DNA of 64,000 bases. Source: JAAYUD01 sp041907665. GTDB lineage: Bacteria; Bacteroidota; Bacteroidia; Bacteroidales; Bacteroidaceae. Both the position numbers and the translations under genes were made by a program. This document shows, piece after piece, positions 39,027 through 48,092 of the stretch. Location: positions 199,991 to 263,990 of the forward strand of contig JAYRGW010000001.1 in the NCBI GenBank assembly GCA_041907665.1. The letters are read 5' to 3'. Position 1 is the first letter of the stretch, and every line of letters begins with the position of its first letter. The notes beneath the pieces are model-generated. The model saw nothing but the letters and a program-made list of their open reading frames with translations, ran no database searches and was not told the DNA's origin.

Positions 39027-39827
39027 TTATAGACGGTCAATGACTTCCATCTCTTTGAATCTGAAGTAAGATGTAGTCCAATTGAATACTATTAGAACGA
39101 GCATGATACCTCTTGTTATTGTTTCGCCCAGATCGATCTCTGTTCCATTAATGAATTCTCTGCAAAAAATATAATCGCCTAGAAAGAAAATAAGAAGACC
39201 GAAGAAACCAACAATTGTTGTTCTCAAAAGAGAATGACGTGGAAAGAAACTACCACCCAATATATAGAATGATTGAATTGTAAGGTATGCTAAGACCATA
39301 AAGGATGGATGCCCGTTGGTCATAAGACCTATCTGATGTATGATGAAATCCAAACTTAGTGTGGATATTGTTAGCCCACTACCTGCATACGCTATTTTAA
39401 AAATCCAAACTCTTATTAAATCTGCTACAAAGAAAGAAATGATATAAACAGCAATAAATATAATAACATGGATAATCAAGCGTGCAAACCAATTCTCAAA
39501 TGGAGTTACTGGCGTTGTGAGGACGTTTATCTTTCCAACTTTAGTTTTTAAATCTTCCATCATTATTGAGGCAGAGTATATACCAAAAGCAAATATCAGT
39601 ATGAGAAAAGCAATAAAATTGTATTCTTTGCAAATATCTGTGATGTGTGAAAAGCCTCCTCTATCAATTGCATTGGAGTAATTAATGTAACTTATCCAGC
39701 ACAAGAGAGTGAATATTGAAGCAAACATAACGATGGTCCGCATGATAGTCGCTTTTTTATTTTCGATGACCAGCTTACATCCTATCTGTGAGAATCTTGA
39801 AAATGAAAAGAAATTATTTGTCGTCAT
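39027..39827 (-). CDS. ABC transporter permease
   Basis: A 266-residue integral membrane protein with about six helices. I chose the ATG at 39827 (MTTNNFFSFSRFSQIG) with GGAG ahead of it; the longer frame upstream lies inside the ATPase gene. It overlaps the ATPase by 14 bp. An ABC-2-type exporter permease fits the size and the partner. Substrate unknown. Confidence 0.75.
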   Translation of the reverse strand: MTTNNFFSFSRFSQIGCKLVIENKKATIMRTIVMFASIFTLLCWISYINYSNAIDRGGFSHITDICKEYNFIAFLILIFAFGIYSASIMMEDLKTKVGKINVLTTPVTPFENWFARLIIHVIIFIAVYIISFFVADLIRVWIFKIAYAGSGLTISTLSLDFIIHQIGLMTNGHPSFMVLAYLTIQSFYILGGSFFPRHSLLRTTIVGFFGLLIFFLGDYIFCREFINGTEIDLGETITRGIMLVLIVFNWTTSYFRFKEMEVIDRL

Positions 39828-40704
39828 TGTCGTTTCTCCTTTCTGCTTTAGATGTTGTTTCTTGTTGTTTTGCAAAACATGATTTAATTTTCTCTGGTTG
39901 AGCGAGGGCGGCGTTGAAAAGCATCTCTAAATTCAACTCGGTTTCTTCGTGGTATGTATTTGGTGTTACTACGTAATGCCCTTTTAACGAAGAAGTAGAA
40001 TAAATGGTATCTTCGGGAAGTTCTTTTTCATTGCTTTCTGTAAAAATGATTCGATCGGTTATGTTGCTTACCGATTCATTTAATAAGATTTCGCTGTTTT
40101 CCATGATGATAACATGATCAAGCACTTTATCCACGTCTCTTACCTGATGAGTGGATATTACGATTGTGTGTTTGTCGTCCATTCCAGCAGTAATAAATTT
40201 GCGAAATTGGCTTTTACCGGGAATATCTAAACCATTGGTGGGTTCATCCATAAGTAAAAGAGATGTGTGTGTTGCCAATGCAAAACTCATAAAAACTTTC
40301 TTCTTCTGTCCCATTGATAGTTCGCCAAGGTTTAAATCAATGTCCATTTCAAAGAAATGTAGGTAGGTTACCATATCCTCTTTACTGAAGTGAGGATAGA
40401 AAACGCTATTCAACTCAATAAAACTGATCAGTGATACCTTCGGGAGCTCAAATTCCTCAGGAACTAGAAATATCTCACGCTGTGTTACTGGAAGTCTGCG
40501 GCGAACATCTGCGCCAAGATATTCTACATATCCGCTTTTGGGAGTGAGAAGCCCCGTCATTAGATATAAAAGCGTTGATTTTCCTGCTCCATTTTTTCCT
40601 AACAGCCCGTAGATGTTCCCTTTCTCCAATTTCATAGAAAAATTGTCGATAATAGGTTTTTTCTTTCGACCGTAGCTAAACTTAATGTTCTTTACTTCAA
40701 TCAT
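39814..40704 (-). CDS. ABC transporter ATP-binding protein
   Basis: A 296-residue ATPase: Walker A GLLGKNGAGKSTLL (33-46), signature LSMGQKKKV (138-146), Walker B LLLMDEP followed by TNGLD, and a switch His (STHQ). The C-terminal 80 residues are an extra domain. First gene of the operon; the transcript begins about 30-40 bases upstream. With the permease and GntR genes it forms a YtrA-type export system, possibly for an antimicrobial or lipid; the substrate is not known. Confidence 0.85.
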   Translation of the reverse strand: MIEVKNIKFSYGRKKKPIIDNFSMKLEKGNIYGLLGKNGAGKSTLLYLMTGLLTPKSGYVEYLGADVRRRLPVTQREIFLVPEEFELPKVSLISFIELNSVFYPHFSKEDMVTYLHFFEMDIDLNLGELSMGQKKKVFMSFALATHTSLLLMDEPTNGLDIPGKSQFRKFITAGMDDKHTIVISTHQVRDVDKVLDHVIIMENSEILLNESVSNITDRIIFTESNEKELPEDTIYSTSSLKGHYVVTPNTYHEETELNLEMLFNAALAQPEKIKSCFAKQQETTSKAERRNDNDDK

Positions 40705-40723
40705 ATATTATAGTATTTATGTG

Positions 40724-40752
40724 TATTAGTATAATAGTGCACTGCAAATATA
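40724..40752 (-). promoter_or_regulatory. Promoter and GntR operator of the ABC operon
   Basis: The minus-strand -7 box TATATTTG (40752-40745) is an exact TAnnTTTG match. A palindrome TATTA-GTA-TAATA (40724-40736) covers the expected start site immediately downstream. Such placement fits repression by the operon's own YtrA-type GntR regulator. Confidence 0.6.
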
Positions 40753-41191
40753 AAATGCTTCTTCTGTATATCATATTAAATAGGTGTTCTTTTAATAATT
40801 ATTAAGAATTAAAGAGGCGCTCTTCTTGTTCAATAGCTACTCTTTTTTTGTAAGTGATTCGATTAAGATGCTATGTCGCTTGTGATACTGAATATTAGAT
40901 ATTAAATCAAGTTAGATGGTAGATGAAGAAAGTTCCTTTTGATTTGCATCAATGGTTACGTATATTAGTTCTTCTGGTAGCTTTCTTGTGTGTCTTAAAA
41001 GTGTATGTATGAAAACAATTGTAGGCTCTTCGTGGCATTTCAAAGGATGATGAGTGTTTATTGTTGCTGTTGAAAAAGATAGAATTCATTGATACTTTTC
41101 TGAATATTGCATCGCTTTTTCGATTTACTCCACCTTTATATGACTTACAAACTTGAAATATTGTGTGTGAGACTATTCAAAAAATGGATAA
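40753..41191. other. Intergenic region between the ABC operon and metF
   Basis: About 440 bases without a convincing gene or RNA. It is flanked by the divergent promoters described separately. I see no repeat or hairpin of note. Confidence 0.5.
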
Positions 41192-41218
41192 ATGTTTCTC
41201 TGTCAAGAGCGTTTTTTG

Positions 41219-41226
41219 TATTTTTG
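41219..41226 (+). promoter_or_regulatory. -7 element of metF
   Basis: TATTTTTG, an exact TAnnTTTG match, with TTTC 20 bases upstream as a weak -33 element. Transcription would begin close to the ATG at 41234, giving a nearly leaderless mRNA. Confidence 0.5.
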
Positions 41227-41233
41227 CAGCATT

Positions 41234-42178
41234 ATGAGAGTAATTGATTCAATAAGGAATAGTAACGGTCCTGTATTCTCGTTCGAATTGCTTCCTCCTC
41301 CTAAGGGGAAAGGTATTGATTCGCTTTACAAGAGTATTGATTTGTTGCGGGAGTTTGATCCTAAATATATTAATATAACGACCCACCACAGTGAATATAT
41401 TTTTAAAGAGATGGGCAACGGAACTTTCGAACGCAAAACGTTACGTCGCCGTCCCGGAACTGTAGCGGTGGCTGCAGCGATTCAAAATAAATATGGCATT
41501 TCTGTTGTTCCGCATATTCTTTGTAATGGCTTCACCCCTGAAGAGACTGAATATGTACTTATCGATTTGCAGTTTCTCGGTATCACAAACTTGTTGTTGT
41601 TGAGAGGCGATAAGGATAAAAGCGGAGTACCTACAGTAGGCGGTTATGCTCATGCTACCGATTTAGAGAGACAGATTAACGACTTTAATAATGGAGTCTT
41701 TGTGGATGGCTCGAATATGGAAATGAAGGAGACCCCTTTTGCTTATGGTGTCGCATGTTATCCGGAGAAGCACGAAGAGGCTCCCAATATAGATGAAGAT
41801 GTGTATTGGCTGAAAAAGAAAGTTGAACTGGGCGCCCAGTATGCCGTGACTCAACTGTTCTATGACAATAATAAATATTTTGAATTTATAGATAAAGTAA
41901 GGAAAGCGGGTATTGATATTCCGATTATCCCAGGGTTGAAACCGATGAGGAAACTGTCTCAACTTACAGTTATACCTCAAACTTTTAAGGTTGATTTACC
42001 AGAGGCGCTTACTCATGAGATAATGAAATGTGAAACAGATGAGCAAGTCGAAGCTGTTGGAACTGAATGGTGCATTAATCAGTGCAAAGAGTTGATTCAA
42101 TTCGGTGTGCCCGGTTTGCATTTTTATGCTTTGGGAGCGGCAAAGAGTGTTCGTACTGTTGCGCAGTCTATCTTTTGA
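41234..42178 (+). CDS. metF: Methylenetetrahydrofolate reductase
   Basis: A 314-residue flavoenzyme that reduces methylene-THF to methyl-THF, the methyl donor for methionine. The barrel begins VFSFELLPPPKG (with the catalytic Glu of FELxPP), then VVPHILCNG, LLLRGD and QLFYDNNKYFEF, all typical. I chose the ATG at 41234 (MRVIDSIRN) because the longer frame would run through the promoter. It is the first host core gene to the right of the ABC operon. Confidence 0.92.
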   Translation: MRVIDSIRNSNGPVFSFELLPPPKGKGIDSLYKSIDLLREFDPKYINITTHHSEYIFKEMGNGTFERKTLRRRPGTVAVAAAIQNKYGISVVPHILCNGFTPEETEYVLIDLQFLGITNLLLLRGDKDKSGVPTVGGYAHATDLERQINDFNNGVFVDGSNMEMKETPFAYGVACYPEKHEEAPNIDEDVYWLKKKVELGAQYAVTQLFYDNNKYFEFIDKVRKAGIDIPIIPGLKPMRKLSQLTVIPQTFKVDLPEALTHEIMKCETDEQVEAVGTEWCINQCKELIQFGVPGLHFYALGAAKSVRTVAQSIF

Positions 42179-42288
42179 TGTGTTATCGGATACACTCTGT
42201 TTTAGATTATTTATTTGTAAATTCTTGCACGGGAGATAAAATATAGCGAATATTGTATTTAAATACGGATTAACAAAGATTTGAGTAT

Positions 42289-43404
42289 ATGTTGTTTAAA
42301 GAGATAATAGGACAAGATGATATAAAGAATCGCCTTATAAGTGAAACTAAGGCGGGTCGAATATCTCATGCCCAATTATTCTGTGGCGCTCCCGGCATTG
42401 GAAAACTTCCTTTGGCTTTGGCTTATGCCCGATATCTACTTTGCAATCATCCCGGAGAAGAGGATTCGTGTGGTACTTGCCATTCTTGTGTGATGGTCAA
42501 TAAGCTGGCACATCCTGATTTGCATTTTGTTTTTCCGGTTGTAAAGAAGGCTATTAGCGACGATTATATAAAGGAATGGCGACAATGCCTGCTTAAGAAC
42601 CCGTATTTTTCTTTTGACGACTGGCTCGATTACTTGGATGCCAAGAATGCCCAACCTATTATTTACGCTCGCGAAAGTGATGAGCTGATAAAACGTCTTA
42701 GTCTGAAGTCTTTTGAGGGGGGATATAAGGTCACCATCATCTGGCTTCCTGAGAAAATGAATGAAGAGGCGTCTAACAAGTTGCTCAAGTTAATTGAAGA
42801 GCCCCCATTGAAGACCATATTTCTCTTGGTATCTGATGAACCGGAGAAAATATTGCCTACTATATTGAGTCGTACACAGCAGCTGACAATTCATCGAGTT
42901 GACCATCAATCTATCTCGGGAATGCTGCAGCAGCGTTATTCATTATCATCCGATGATGCTGAAAGAATAGCACATTTGTCGAATGGGAATGTGACAGCAG
43001 CTATCAAGCAGGCTGTCAATGATGAAAGTGGTGACTCACTGATGTTTTTTGATCTGTTTGTCAATCTTATGCGCTTGTCTTATCAGCGTAAGATAAGAGA
43101 AATGAAATTGTGGAGTGAGCAGCTTGCTGCGATGGGGCGTGAACGGCAAAAACGTTTTTTGGAATATGCACTGCGTATGATAAGGGAGAGCTTTATTTAC
43201 AATCTGCATTTGCCCGATTTGAATTATATGACTCAACGTGAAGAACAGTTTGTATCGCGTTTTTCTCCCTATGTGAACGAAAGAAACGTGCGAGGCATTG
43301 CAGAGGAACTTGATAGTGCTCTTAATGATATAGGACGAAATGTAAATGGCAAAATAGTTTTCTTTGATTTCTCGTTGAAAATGATTATGTTGCTTAAAAA
43401 TTAA
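42289..43404 (+). CDS. holB: DNA polymerase III subunit delta'
   Basis: A 371-residue clamp-loader subunit. FKEIIGQDDIKNRLI, HAQLFCGAPGIGKLPLALAYARYL and the zinc-binding CGTCHSC are typical, as are the LKLIEEPP and SRTQQL motifs. The P-loop reads GxxGIGKL, with Leu in place of Ser/Thr, so this subunit probably does not hydrolyse ATP, as expected for delta'. It is followed after 16 bases by the PSP1 gene. Confidence 0.88.
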   Translation: MLFKEIIGQDDIKNRLISETKAGRISHAQLFCGAPGIGKLPLALAYARYLLCNHPGEEDSCGTCHSCVMVNKLAHPDLHFVFPVVKKAISDDYIKEWRQCLLKNPYFSFDDWLDYLDAKNAQPIIYARESDELIKRLSLKSFEGGYKVTIIWLPEKMNEEASNKLLKLIEEPPLKTIFLLVSDEPEKILPTILSRTQQLTIHRVDHQSISGMLQQRYSLSSDDAERIAHLSNGNVTAAIKQAVNDESGDSLMFFDLFVNLMRLSYQRKIREMKLWSEQLAAMGRERQKRFLEYALRMIRESFIYNLHLPDLNYMTQREEQFVSRFSPYVNERNVRGIAEELDSALNDIGRNVNGKIVFFDFSLKMIMLLKN

Positions 43405-43419
43405 AACCAGAAAGTAGTA

Positions 43420-44799
43420 ATGAAAAAATTTATATTACATAGCGGTAGCGGAGGGTTCTGTTGCCGAAGCTGCGCCAGACAAGATAAGCAGTTAAATACG
43501 TACGATTGGCTGGCCGATGTGCCTGGAAACGTTGAGGAGTGCGATCTGATCGAGGTTCAATTTAAGAACACCCGTAAGGAATATTATCGCAATAGCAATA
43601 AGATACCTTTGGTCAAGGGCGATGTTATTGCTGTCGAAGCAACGCCAGGTCATGATATCGGTACTGTAACGTTAACCGGAAGATTGGTGCCGCTTCAGAT
43701 GCGTAAATGCAATTATAAAACTCCTGTTAGTGAATTGAAGCGTATCTATCGAAAAGTAAAACCGGTAGATATGGATAAATACAATGAGGCGAAAGCGAAG
43801 GAACATGATACGATGATTCGTTCTCGGCAGATAGCTCTTAGTTTGGGCTTGAAAATGAAAATAGGTGATGTAGAATATCAAGGCGATGGCAATAAAGCTA
43901 TATTCTATTATATTGCCGATGAACGTGTTGATTTTCGTCAACTTATAAAAGTGTTGGCCGAAGTCTTTAGAGTGCGTATTGAAATGAAACAGATCGGTGC
44001 CCGTCAGGAAGCCGGTCGTATAGGTGGCATCGGTCCGTGCGGTAGAGAGCTTTGTTGTGCCAGTTGGATGACGAGCTTTATTTCGGTGTCTACCAATGCG
44101 GCTCGGATTCAGGATATCTCCCTCAATCCGCAGAAACTTGCCGGTCAGTGCGCTAAGTTGAAGTGCTGTCTCAATTATGAGGTGGATTGCTATGTTGAAG
44201 CTCAGCGGCGTCTGCCTTCTAGAGAAATAGAGTTGCAGACGAAAGATAATACCTACTATTTCTTCAAAGCTGATATTCTGACTAATACGATAACTTACTC
44301 TACCGATAAAGTTATTCCTGCCAATCTGGTAACAATTGCCGGTCGCAGGGCGTTCGAAATATACGAATTGAATAAGCGCGGTGTGAAACCCGAAAGCCTC
44401 TTGGAACCCGAACATCTTGAGCAGACTCAACGTTCGGCCGACTTACTTGAGCAGGAAAGTTTGACTCGCTTTGATAATCGTCGCAATGATAATAGTAAGA
44501 GGAGGAAGAATGGGCGGCAGCGTGGTAATAATGGTATGAACCGTCCAAACAACGGAACTGAAAATCGTCAGACAGACAGTCGCCCCCAACAGGACAATCG
44601 GCCTCCGCGTGAGAACCGTCCTCAAGAGAACCGCCCTCAAGAAGGACGTCAACAGAATCGTCGTAATAACAATTATCCTCGCCGTAGTAACAATGCGGAG
44701 AATAACCAGCGGCAAAGACCTCCTCGACAGCAGCAGGGAGGGCAGCAACCGTCGCAAAAACAGAGTCAACAGTCGAATGAGAAAAGTTCTGATAAGTAG
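43420..44799 (+). CDS. ricT: PSP1-domain protein, RicT-like
   Basis: A 459-residue protein. Residues 30-290 carry the PSP1/RicT domain with the cysteine motifs GPCGRELCCASW and QCAKLKCCLNYE, which in RicT homologues bind iron-sulfur. In Bacillus the family works in a complex that affects RNA decay and development; its role in Bacteroides is not established. The last 110 residues are a disordered R/N/Q/P-rich tail with repeats of ENRPQE. It is placed between holB and gldH, a common order in Bacteroidales. Confidence 0.8.
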   Translation: MKKFILHSGSGGFCCRSCARQDKQLNTYDWLADVPGNVEECDLIEVQFKNTRKEYYRNSNKIPLVKGDVIAVEATPGHDIGTVTLTGRLVPLQMRKCNYKTPVSELKRIYRKVKPVDMDKYNEAKAKEHDTMIRSRQIALSLGLKMKIGDVEYQGDGNKAIFYYIADERVDFRQLIKVLAEVFRVRIEMKQIGARQEAGRIGGIGPCGRELCCASWMTSFISVSTNAARIQDISLNPQKLAGQCAKLKCCLNYEVDCYVEAQRRLPSREIELQTKDNTYYFFKADILTNTITYSTDKVIPANLVTIAGRRAFEIYELNKRGVKPESLLEPEHLEQTQRSADLLEQESLTRFDNRRNDNSKRRKNGRQRGNNGMNRPNNGTENRQTDSRPQQDNRPPRENRPQENRPQEGRQQNRRNNNYPRRSNNAENNQRQRPPRQQQGGQQPSQKQSQQSNEKSSDK

Positions 44800-45265
44800 T
44801 CCTATTGCATTGATATGTTTGGTTCTGTTGAGTGCTACAATCTCTTGCAGCAATGAACACAAAACCATTTATCATGAGTATCAGTCGGTCGCCGGCAAGG
44901 GATGGCAGAAGAAAGATACTCTTAAGTTTCAACTGCTTCCTTCGGACAGTGCAAGGGTGGTGGCTCTTACTGCCGAAGTGCGCAATACATTGCAATATCC
45001 TTATGCCGACTTTTATTTGGTTGTCAAACAAAATATTGCTGATTCGATACATTGGCAGACAGATACTGTCCGTTTTGTGCTGGCCGATAATTTTGGCCGT
45101 TGGAAGGGTACAGGAGGCGGAAACTACTATCAGTCGTCGGTCTATGTCAGGACACTCAAACTGCCTCCTCATCCCAAGCATGTTGTTATTAGAGTGTCGC
45201 AAGGGATGAAGGATGTTTTGCTGAAAGGCATTACCGATGTAGGTTTTCGTTTAGAGTATCGTTGA
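44777..45265 (+). CDS. gldH: Gliding motility lipoprotein GldH
   Basis: A 162-residue lipoprotein. I chose the ATG at 44777 (MRKVLISSPIALICLVLL) because it starts the signal peptide, with the lipobox at LSATISC. The mature part (YHEYQSVAGKGWQKKDTL) matches the GldH family. It overlaps the end of the PSP1 gene by 23 bp. In non-gliding Bacteroides GldH is kept, probably for envelope function. Confidence 0.85.
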   Translation: MRKVLISSPIALICLVLLSATISCSNEHKTIYHEYQSVAGKGWQKKDTLKFQLLPSDSARVVALTAEVRNTLQYPYADFYLVVKQNIADSIHWQTDTVRFVLADNFGRWKGTGGGNYYQSSVYVRTLKLPPHPKHVVIRVSQGMKDVLLKGITDVGFRLEYR

Positions 45266-45398
45266 TAAAGATCCATTGGCAACTACATCTGTTGAGAAAA
45301 GGTCTATTTGTCACAGTCGTAATAGCATTGCGTGGGCATCGTATAGTTGGGTAGCTTTTATTTTTGTATCCTTTACATCATATAATAATAAAGAATAG

Positions 45399-45950
45399 AT
45401 GGACGATCAGACTTTTCAGAAAGTGAATTTTAAAGAGAATGCTTTAGAGGCAGAGTACGATACATGTCTTTTTGACTCTTGTGACTTTTCGGAAATGTCT
45501 CTTCACGATATTCGTTTCAACGATTGCGAGTTTAGAAGATGCAACTTCTCTCTTTGCAAGTTGACGTGCAACCTCAACGTTGCCAAATTTATAGAATGTA
45601 AATTTACCGGTGCCGATTTTACAAACATCGGTAGTTTGTCCGGCTCGCTGTCGTTCGAGAAGTCTTTAATGGACTATGTCTCCTTCGTGCAGTTGAAGAT
45701 GAAGAAGAGCTCTTTTGTAGACTGTAATCTGCGCGAAGCTTATTTTGATGAGGCCGATTTGACCGCCTCTGTTTTCAGGGAATGCGACTTGCTGCGTACT
45801 TCGTTTAACAAAACCAATCTGGAAAAGGTGGATTTCTCTACGTCTTTCAATTTCACGATCAATCCCAATGGGAATAAGCTATACAAGACAATATTCTCAG
45901 AGGATGGGCTTCGGGGGTTGGTAGCTCATCTTAATATCATAATAAAATAA
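45399..45950 (+). CDS. Pentapeptide-repeat protein
   Basis: A 183-residue protein made largely of pentapeptide repeats (A/C-D/N-L/F-x-x): for example FDSCDFSEMSL, FNDCEFRRCNFS, FIECKFTGADFT, FDEADLTASVFRECDLLRTSF. These form a right-handed quadrilateral beta-helix. Some members (Qnr/MfpA type) mimic DNA and protect gyrase, but most have no known function. No signal peptide. Confidence 0.85.
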   Translation: MDDQTFQKVNFKENALEAEYDTCLFDSCDFSEMSLHDIRFNDCEFRRCNFSLCKLTCNLNVAKFIECKFTGADFTNIGSLSGSLSFEKSLMDYVSFVQLKMKKSSFVDCNLREAYFDEADLTASVFRECDLLRTSFNKTNLEKVDFSTSFNFTINPNGNKLYKTIFSEDGLRGLVAHLNIIIK

Positions 45951-45963
45951 ATCGATTATCGGT

Positions 45964-46008
45964 AAAAAGAGATACAGTCCGCATATTGATAGAACTGTAT
46001 CTCTTTTT
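45964..46008. terminator. Bidirectional terminator between pentapeptide and ferritin genes
   Basis: A perfect 15-bp inverted repeat (45964-45978 with 45994-46008; AAAAAGAGATACAGT) with runs of A on one side and T on the other. It serves the two converging genes. Confidence 0.88.
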
Positions 46009-46018
46009 ATAGTAGACA

Positions 46019-46543
46019 TTATTGTCCTGCATTAGCCAGAGGGGCTGCAACAGTATAAGTACGGGCTCCAAGTTCCTTGTCTATCATATAGAGACCGTAG
46101 CCGTTGTCTTTTATCATTTTGAGGTTATCAATGATTGTCTGGGCATTGTCTTCTTCCTCAACTTGTTCGTCTATAAACCATTTAAGCATGCTTTGTGTAG
46201 CGAAATCGTTCTCTTGAGTGGTTAAGGCAAATAGATTGTTGATAAGTTGAGTAATCTTTTGTTCGTGCTCCAATGTACTTTCGAAAACATCCAAAATAGA
46301 TTTCCAATCATTAGGTACGCCATCGATAGGTTTCAAATGAACCTTTCCGTTGCGGGAGATAATGTAGTTAAAGAAAATCATAGCATGATCCTGCTCTTCT
46401 TTAAATTGAACTTCAAACCATTTTCCAATACCCGACTGGCCATTGAAATGGCAATAAGATGCCATTGACATATAAAGATATGCCGACCACATCTCTGCAT
46501 TAATTTGGGCATTTAGCGCCTCTTCAATTTTTTTACTTAGCAT
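46019..46543 (-). CDS. ftnA: Bacterial ferritin
   Basis: A 174-residue non-haem ferritin: four-helix bundle with the ferroxidase ligands E17-type (QINAEMWSAYLYMSMAS), E50/H53-type (FKEEQDHAMIFF), and the EQVEEED segment (WFIDEQVEEEDNAQT). It stores iron and detoxifies it. Confidence 0.92.
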   Translation of the reverse strand: MLSKKIEEALNAQINAEMWSAYLYMSMASYCHFNGQSGIGKWFEVQFKEEQDHAMIFFNYIISRNGKVHLKPIDGVPNDWKSILDVFESTLEHEQKITQLINNLFALTTQENDFATQSMLKWFIDEQVEEEDNAQTIIDNLKMIKDNGYGLYMIDKELGARTYTVAAPLANAGQ

Positions 46544-46650
46544 TGTCTTAATAATTATTAGGGTTATACACTAGTTGTTCTTATACATTAAGATGGATAA
46601 GCTCCATGACCGAATTTTGCAAATTCTCAAGCCATTGATCTATCCTCTTC

Positions 46651-47598
46651 TCAGAGCGTCGGCATTGCTTTGATATTGTTTAATGCCTTATTATAATCGC
46701 ATACTAATTCTTCCATAACGTCCTGCGCCGTCTTAATTTTGTCGATAGAAGAAACGATTTGTCCGATTTCCAACTCTCCCTCATCCAAATCGCCTTCGAA
46801 AAGGCCCTTTTTGGCACGTCCTTTGCCCAACAGTGCCTTCATGTCTTCGATAGATGCGCCACGAGCTTCGGCCTCTTGTACTTGCTTGAAGAAGTTGTTT
46901 TTGATGAGTCGGGTAGGAGCTAGCTGTTTGAGCGATAAAAATGTCTCACCTTCCTTCAGTTGCATGCAAAGATTCTTAAACTCTTGGTGGGCCGAACTTT
47001 CTTCGGTCAGTGCGAATATGGTGCCTGCTTGGACGCCCTCGGCACCCAAAGCCATCGCCGCTAGTATCGCTTTTCCCGAACCTATGCCGCCTGCCGCTAT
47101 TAATGGCAAACTTGTAGCTTCTCTTACCATGGGTATAAGGCACATTGTTGTCGTCTCTTCTCTTCCATTGTGTCCTCCTGCTTCAAAGCCTTCGGCAACA
47201 ACGGCATCTACACCGGCTTCCTCGCACTTGCCCGCAAACTTGCTGCTCGATACTACGTGGGCAACCTTTATTCCATTCTCTTGCAGATGTTTTGTCCACG
47301 TTTTGGGGTTACCGGCAGAGGTAAATACGATCTTTACGTTTTCTTCTATCACTATTTTGATGATGGTATCTATCTCCGGATACATCAGTGGTATGTTTAC
47401 TCCAAAAGGTTTATCGGTGGCCGATTTACATTTTCGGATATGCTCTCTAAGTGTTTCGGGGTGCATTGAGCCCGAACCGATTAGTCCTAACCCGCCTGCG
47501 TTGCTCACAGCCGAAGCCAAACGCCATCCGCTACACCATACCATACCGCCCGAGATAATGGGGTACTGAATATCAAAAAGTTCGCATATCCTATTCAT
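46651..47598 (-). CDS. FabK-like enoyl-ACP reductase / nitronate monooxygenase family
   Basis: A 315-residue FMN TIM-barrel protein: YPIISGGMVWCSG, SNAGGLGLIGSG, VAEGFEAGGHNG and LIAAGGIGSGKAILAAMALGAEGVQAGT are all typical. Family members reduce enoyl-ACP (FabK) or oxidise nitronates; the EAGGHNG motif fits both. In Bacteroides a FabK role is plausible but cannot be fixed from sequence. Start at the ATG 47598 (MNRICELFDIQYP). Confidence 0.82.
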   Translation of the reverse strand: MNRICELFDIQYPIISGGMVWCSGWRLASAVSNAGGLGLIGSGSMHPETLREHIRKCKSATDKPFGVNIPLMYPEIDTIIKIVIEENVKIVFTSAGNPKTWTKHLQENGIKVAHVVSSSKFAGKCEEAGVDAVVAEGFEAGGHNGREETTTMCLIPMVREATSLPLIAAGGIGSGKAILAAMALGAEGVQAGTIFALTEESSAHQEFKNLCMQLKEGETFLSLKQLAPTRLIKNNFFKQVQEAEARGASIEDMKALLGKGRAKKGLFEGDLDEGELEIGQIVSSIDKIKTAQDVMEELVCDYNKALNNIKAMPTL

Positions 47599-47819
47599 AG
47601 TCCAAAAAAAATTAGAATTAATCAATTATCCTCAACAAAGATAGTATTTTGGACGAGATAAAAGAAACTAAATACGTTTATTTTTGCGGGGCGCTTATAA
47701 ATGTATGCTTGTGTTTATAGCTAGAAGCCCTCTACAGAGAGGTCTTATGAATGGACTGTATCTACCTTTTCTTCCTTGTCATTCAATCTTCTCGTCCGTA
47801 AGATTCATCGTTTACATAC

Positions 47820-47945
47820 TTATTGTTCATACGTTTGGTCACGACCATACATGTGTTTGCTCGTGACCAAACGTATGTATGCTCACGACCGAACGTGTGT
47901 ATGGTCATGACCAAACGTATGTTTGCTGCGCAGCAAACGAATGAT
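47820..47945. repeat. Intergenic palindromic repeats (CGTTTGGTCACG family)
   Basis: In the 490 bases between two minus-strand genes, CATACGTTTGGTCACG (47828-47843) is an exact inverted copy of 47862-47877, with further variant copies at 47884-47900 and 47906-47921, followed by a perfect 16-bp palindrome TTTGCTGCGCAGCAAA (47922-47937). Related ACGTATGT motifs recur near 48010. No gene is visible in the region. The design resembles the palindromes at 63.7 kb. Confidence 0.75.
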
Positions 47946-48092
47946 CGTTGCTGATGTTTGTAATGAATCGTCCTTGTCTTGTCGACGAATTATCTTTATT
48001 GCACTGACAAAACGTATGTTCTACGTTTGTGAATGTAACAAAACGTTATGGTGCTATCAAGCGAAGTGGAACGGTGATAATTCTTTCTTGCC

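Noticed and set aside
36685..41191. tRNA gene as integration site
   Set aside because: I found no tRNA-like cloverleaf or CCA-type end around the prophage right side.
44312..45202. 296-aa minus-strand open frame
   Set aside because: Antisense to the PSP1 and gldH genes; composition reflects the low-complexity tail of the PSP1 gene.
46739..47569. 276-aa plus-strand open frame
   Set aside because: Antisense to the FabK-like gene, which has all the expected motifs.
47820..47945. CRISPR array
   Set aside because: Copies are inverted and of uneven spacing; a palindromic repeat cluster instead.
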